A DNA stretch of 14,604 nucleotides. Source: JAKOQB01 sp036824465. Lineage in GTDB: Bacteria > Pseudomonadota > Gammaproteobacteria > Burkholderiales > Burkholderiaceae_F. Below the pieces are notes generated by a model. It did no database searches. It saw only the letters and a list, made by a program, of their open reading frames with translations, and was not told the DNA's origin. Positions 13,807-14,604 of this stretch are shown piece by piece; positions within the stretch are counted from its first letter, which is position 1; every line of letters starts with the position of its first letter. The DNA is taken from the NCBI GenBank assembly GCA_036824465.1, contig DAITAC010000098.1, positions 1 through 14,604 on the forward strand, read 5' to 3'. The translations under genes and the position numbers were made by a program.

Positions 13807-14478
13807 ATGCCCAAGGCGCAGAGAATCGCCATCGTGGCCGGCGGCACAGGGCTCGTCGGCAGCGAACTCCTGACCTTGCTGGTTGCGGCGCCGGAGTATT
13901 CGCGCGTCATTGCACTGGCTCGACGGCCGCTGATCCAATGCCACGAAAAACTCCAGCAGCGCGAAGCAGATTTTGAGAAGCTCGATGCCGTTCTAGCCGA
14001 TCTAGTCCGGGCGGGCACCCCGATCGATGTCTTCTGCTGCCTGGGCACGACAATCCGAGTTGCAGGTTCGCCGGCCCAGTTCCGTCGCGTCGATCACGAC
14101 TTCGTGATCGCGCTCGGTCGCTGGTGTCGTGACGCAGGTGCGCGCAGGCTGCTCGTGATCAGTGCGCTGGGGGCGGAGGCGCAAAGTCACACTTTCTACA
14201 GCCGCGTCAAAGGTGAGATGGAACGCGACCTGGTGGCAATGGGGCTGAAGTCGCTGGTGATTCTGCGCCCGAGCCTGCTGGAGGGCGAGCGAAGGGAGAT
14301 GCGCGTTGGCGAGCGGCTCGCGCTGCTGGCGACCCGGCCGTTACGCCGTCTGATTCCGGCGCGCGTGCGGCCGGTCAGTGCGCGCGACGTGGCAGCAGCG
14401 CAGCTGCAAGCAGCGCGCGCCGAGAAACCGCCATCCGTCATCGAGTCGGCGCAGTTGCAGGGGGTGTCGACGGCCTGA
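13807..14478 (+). CDS. NAD(P)-binding oxidoreductase, HTATIP2/TIP30-like atypical SDR
   Basis: Rossmann-fold protein of 223 residues, probably cytoplasmic. The nucleotide loop GGTGLVGSELL is at 12-22, and VIALARRP (34-41) ends strand 2 with Arg residues that favour NADP. The FCCLGTTIRVAGS segment (76-88), FRRVDHDFV (92-100), the ISALGA strand end (118-123), a YxxxK-like Y131-SRV-K135 followed by GEMER, and RPSLLEGER (154-162) follow. These features, especially CLGTT..AGS and VKGEME, match the HTATIP2 (TIP30/CC3) group. The physiological substrate of bacterial members is not known to me. The ATG at 13807 has only a weak GGATGA upstream. Its 3' end overlaps a converging penicillin-acylase gene by 41 nt. 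No operon partner is visible. Confidence 0.85.
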   Translation: MPKAQRIAIVAGGTGLVGSELLTLLVAAPEYSRVIALARRPLIQCHEKLQQREADFEKLDAVLADLVRAGTPIDVFCCLGTTIRVAGSPAQFRRVDHDFVIALGRWCRDAGARRLLVISALGAEAQSHTFYSRVKGEMERDLVAMGLKSLVILRPSLLEGERREMRVGERLALLATRPLRRLIPARVRPVSARDVAAAQLQAARAEKPPSVIESAQLQGVSTA

Positions 14479-14604
14479 GGACGAGCGTCCTCGCGCTCGG
14501 ACCTTTAATGTTCGGCAAGTCCCAAGGGATCGGCGCGTAGCTGACGCGGCGCCAGTCGTCGACGAAATTGGAGTATTGATCGGACAACGGGTGCCCGCTC
14601 TGAC
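14438..14604 (-). CDS. C-terminal end of a penicillin acylase family protein (partial)
   Basis: The minus strand is open from the right edge to a TGA at 14440-14438, giving 54 residues starting QSGHPLSDQYSNFVDDWRR and continuing through YAPIPWD. This matches the closing part of penicillin amidase/acyl-homoserine-lactone acylase proteins, where (G)QSG-N/H-P-x-S-x-x-Y is followed by a W and a Y-x-P-x-P/x-x-W segment. Such enzymes are periplasmic N-terminal nucleophile hydrolases that cleave amide-linked acyl side chains. The catalytic serine and the rest lie outside the window. After the conserved end there is a non-conserved tail of about 25 residues that overlaps the end of the oxidoreductase gene on the other strand. 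The substrate cannot be judged. Confidence 0.75.
   Translation of the reverse strand, partial: QSGHPLSDQYSNFVDDWRRVSYAPIPWDLPNIKGPSARTLVLRPSTPPATAPTR

Noticed and set aside
1..14604. tRNA, rRNA, CRISPR arrays, insertion sequence ends, defence or phage genes
   Set aside because: No cloverleaf, regular repeat-spacer pattern, transposase, integrase or known defence domain was seen by reading both strands. A covariance-model scan was not possible here.

Overview
High-G+C chromosomal DNA with short intergenic gaps. The protein families (PPK2, a Dpp/Opp-type ABC importer, an M20D hydrolase, exported MsrB/MsrA, an Asd-type PQQ dehydrogenase) fit a Gram-negative proteobacterium, most likely a betaproteobacterium of the Burkholderiales type. 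The taxonomic call is inference from protein style only. No RNA genes, insertion sequences, CRISPR arrays or phage genes were seen.

Left end (1-1302, plus strand): the last 20 codons of an unidentified gene, then a polyphosphate kinase 2 gene with a long N-terminal extension. It converges on the next block across a 39-nt gap holding a small hairpin.

Centre (1303-9971, minus strand, read right to left): an apparent eight-gene operon. The order is dppB permease, M20 amidohydrolase, periplasmic substrate-binding protein (SBP), dppC permease, small lipoprotein, dppD ATPase, dppF ATPase, PQQ-dependent sugar dehydrogenase. Several junctions are tightly coupled (1-nt and 4-nt overlaps, 7-nt and 12-nt gaps). 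The two looser gaps flank the lipoprotein gene. The likely logic is uptake of a peptide or acylated amino acid, with an amidohydrolase to cleave the imported compound. The roles of the lipoprotein and the dehydrogenase are unclear. DppD carries an unusual C-terminal tail with two copies of a KYFDGDA-x-x-IDQY motif 31 residues apart.

Right of the operon (9972-11446): a 217-nt divergent promoter region, then msrB and msrA on the plus strand. MsrB has a Tat-type signal and MsrA a Sec-type signal, so both look periplasmic. A clear rho-independent terminator follows msrA.

Right end (11447-14604): a second SBP of the same subfamily (minus strand, stand-alone). Next come a 5'-truncated, frameshifted remnant of a 3-hydroxyisobutyrate-dehydrogenase-family gene (minus), an HTATIP2-like NAD(P)-binding oxidoreductase (plus), and the C-terminal end of a penicillin-acylase-family gene (minus) running off the window and overlapping the oxidoreductase tail-to-tail.

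Most of the window is recognisable metabolism and transport. The less ordinary points are the DppD repeat tail, the inverted repeat abutting the dppD start codon, the make-up of the operon, the duplicated SBP split off by msrBA, and the decaying dehydrogenase.
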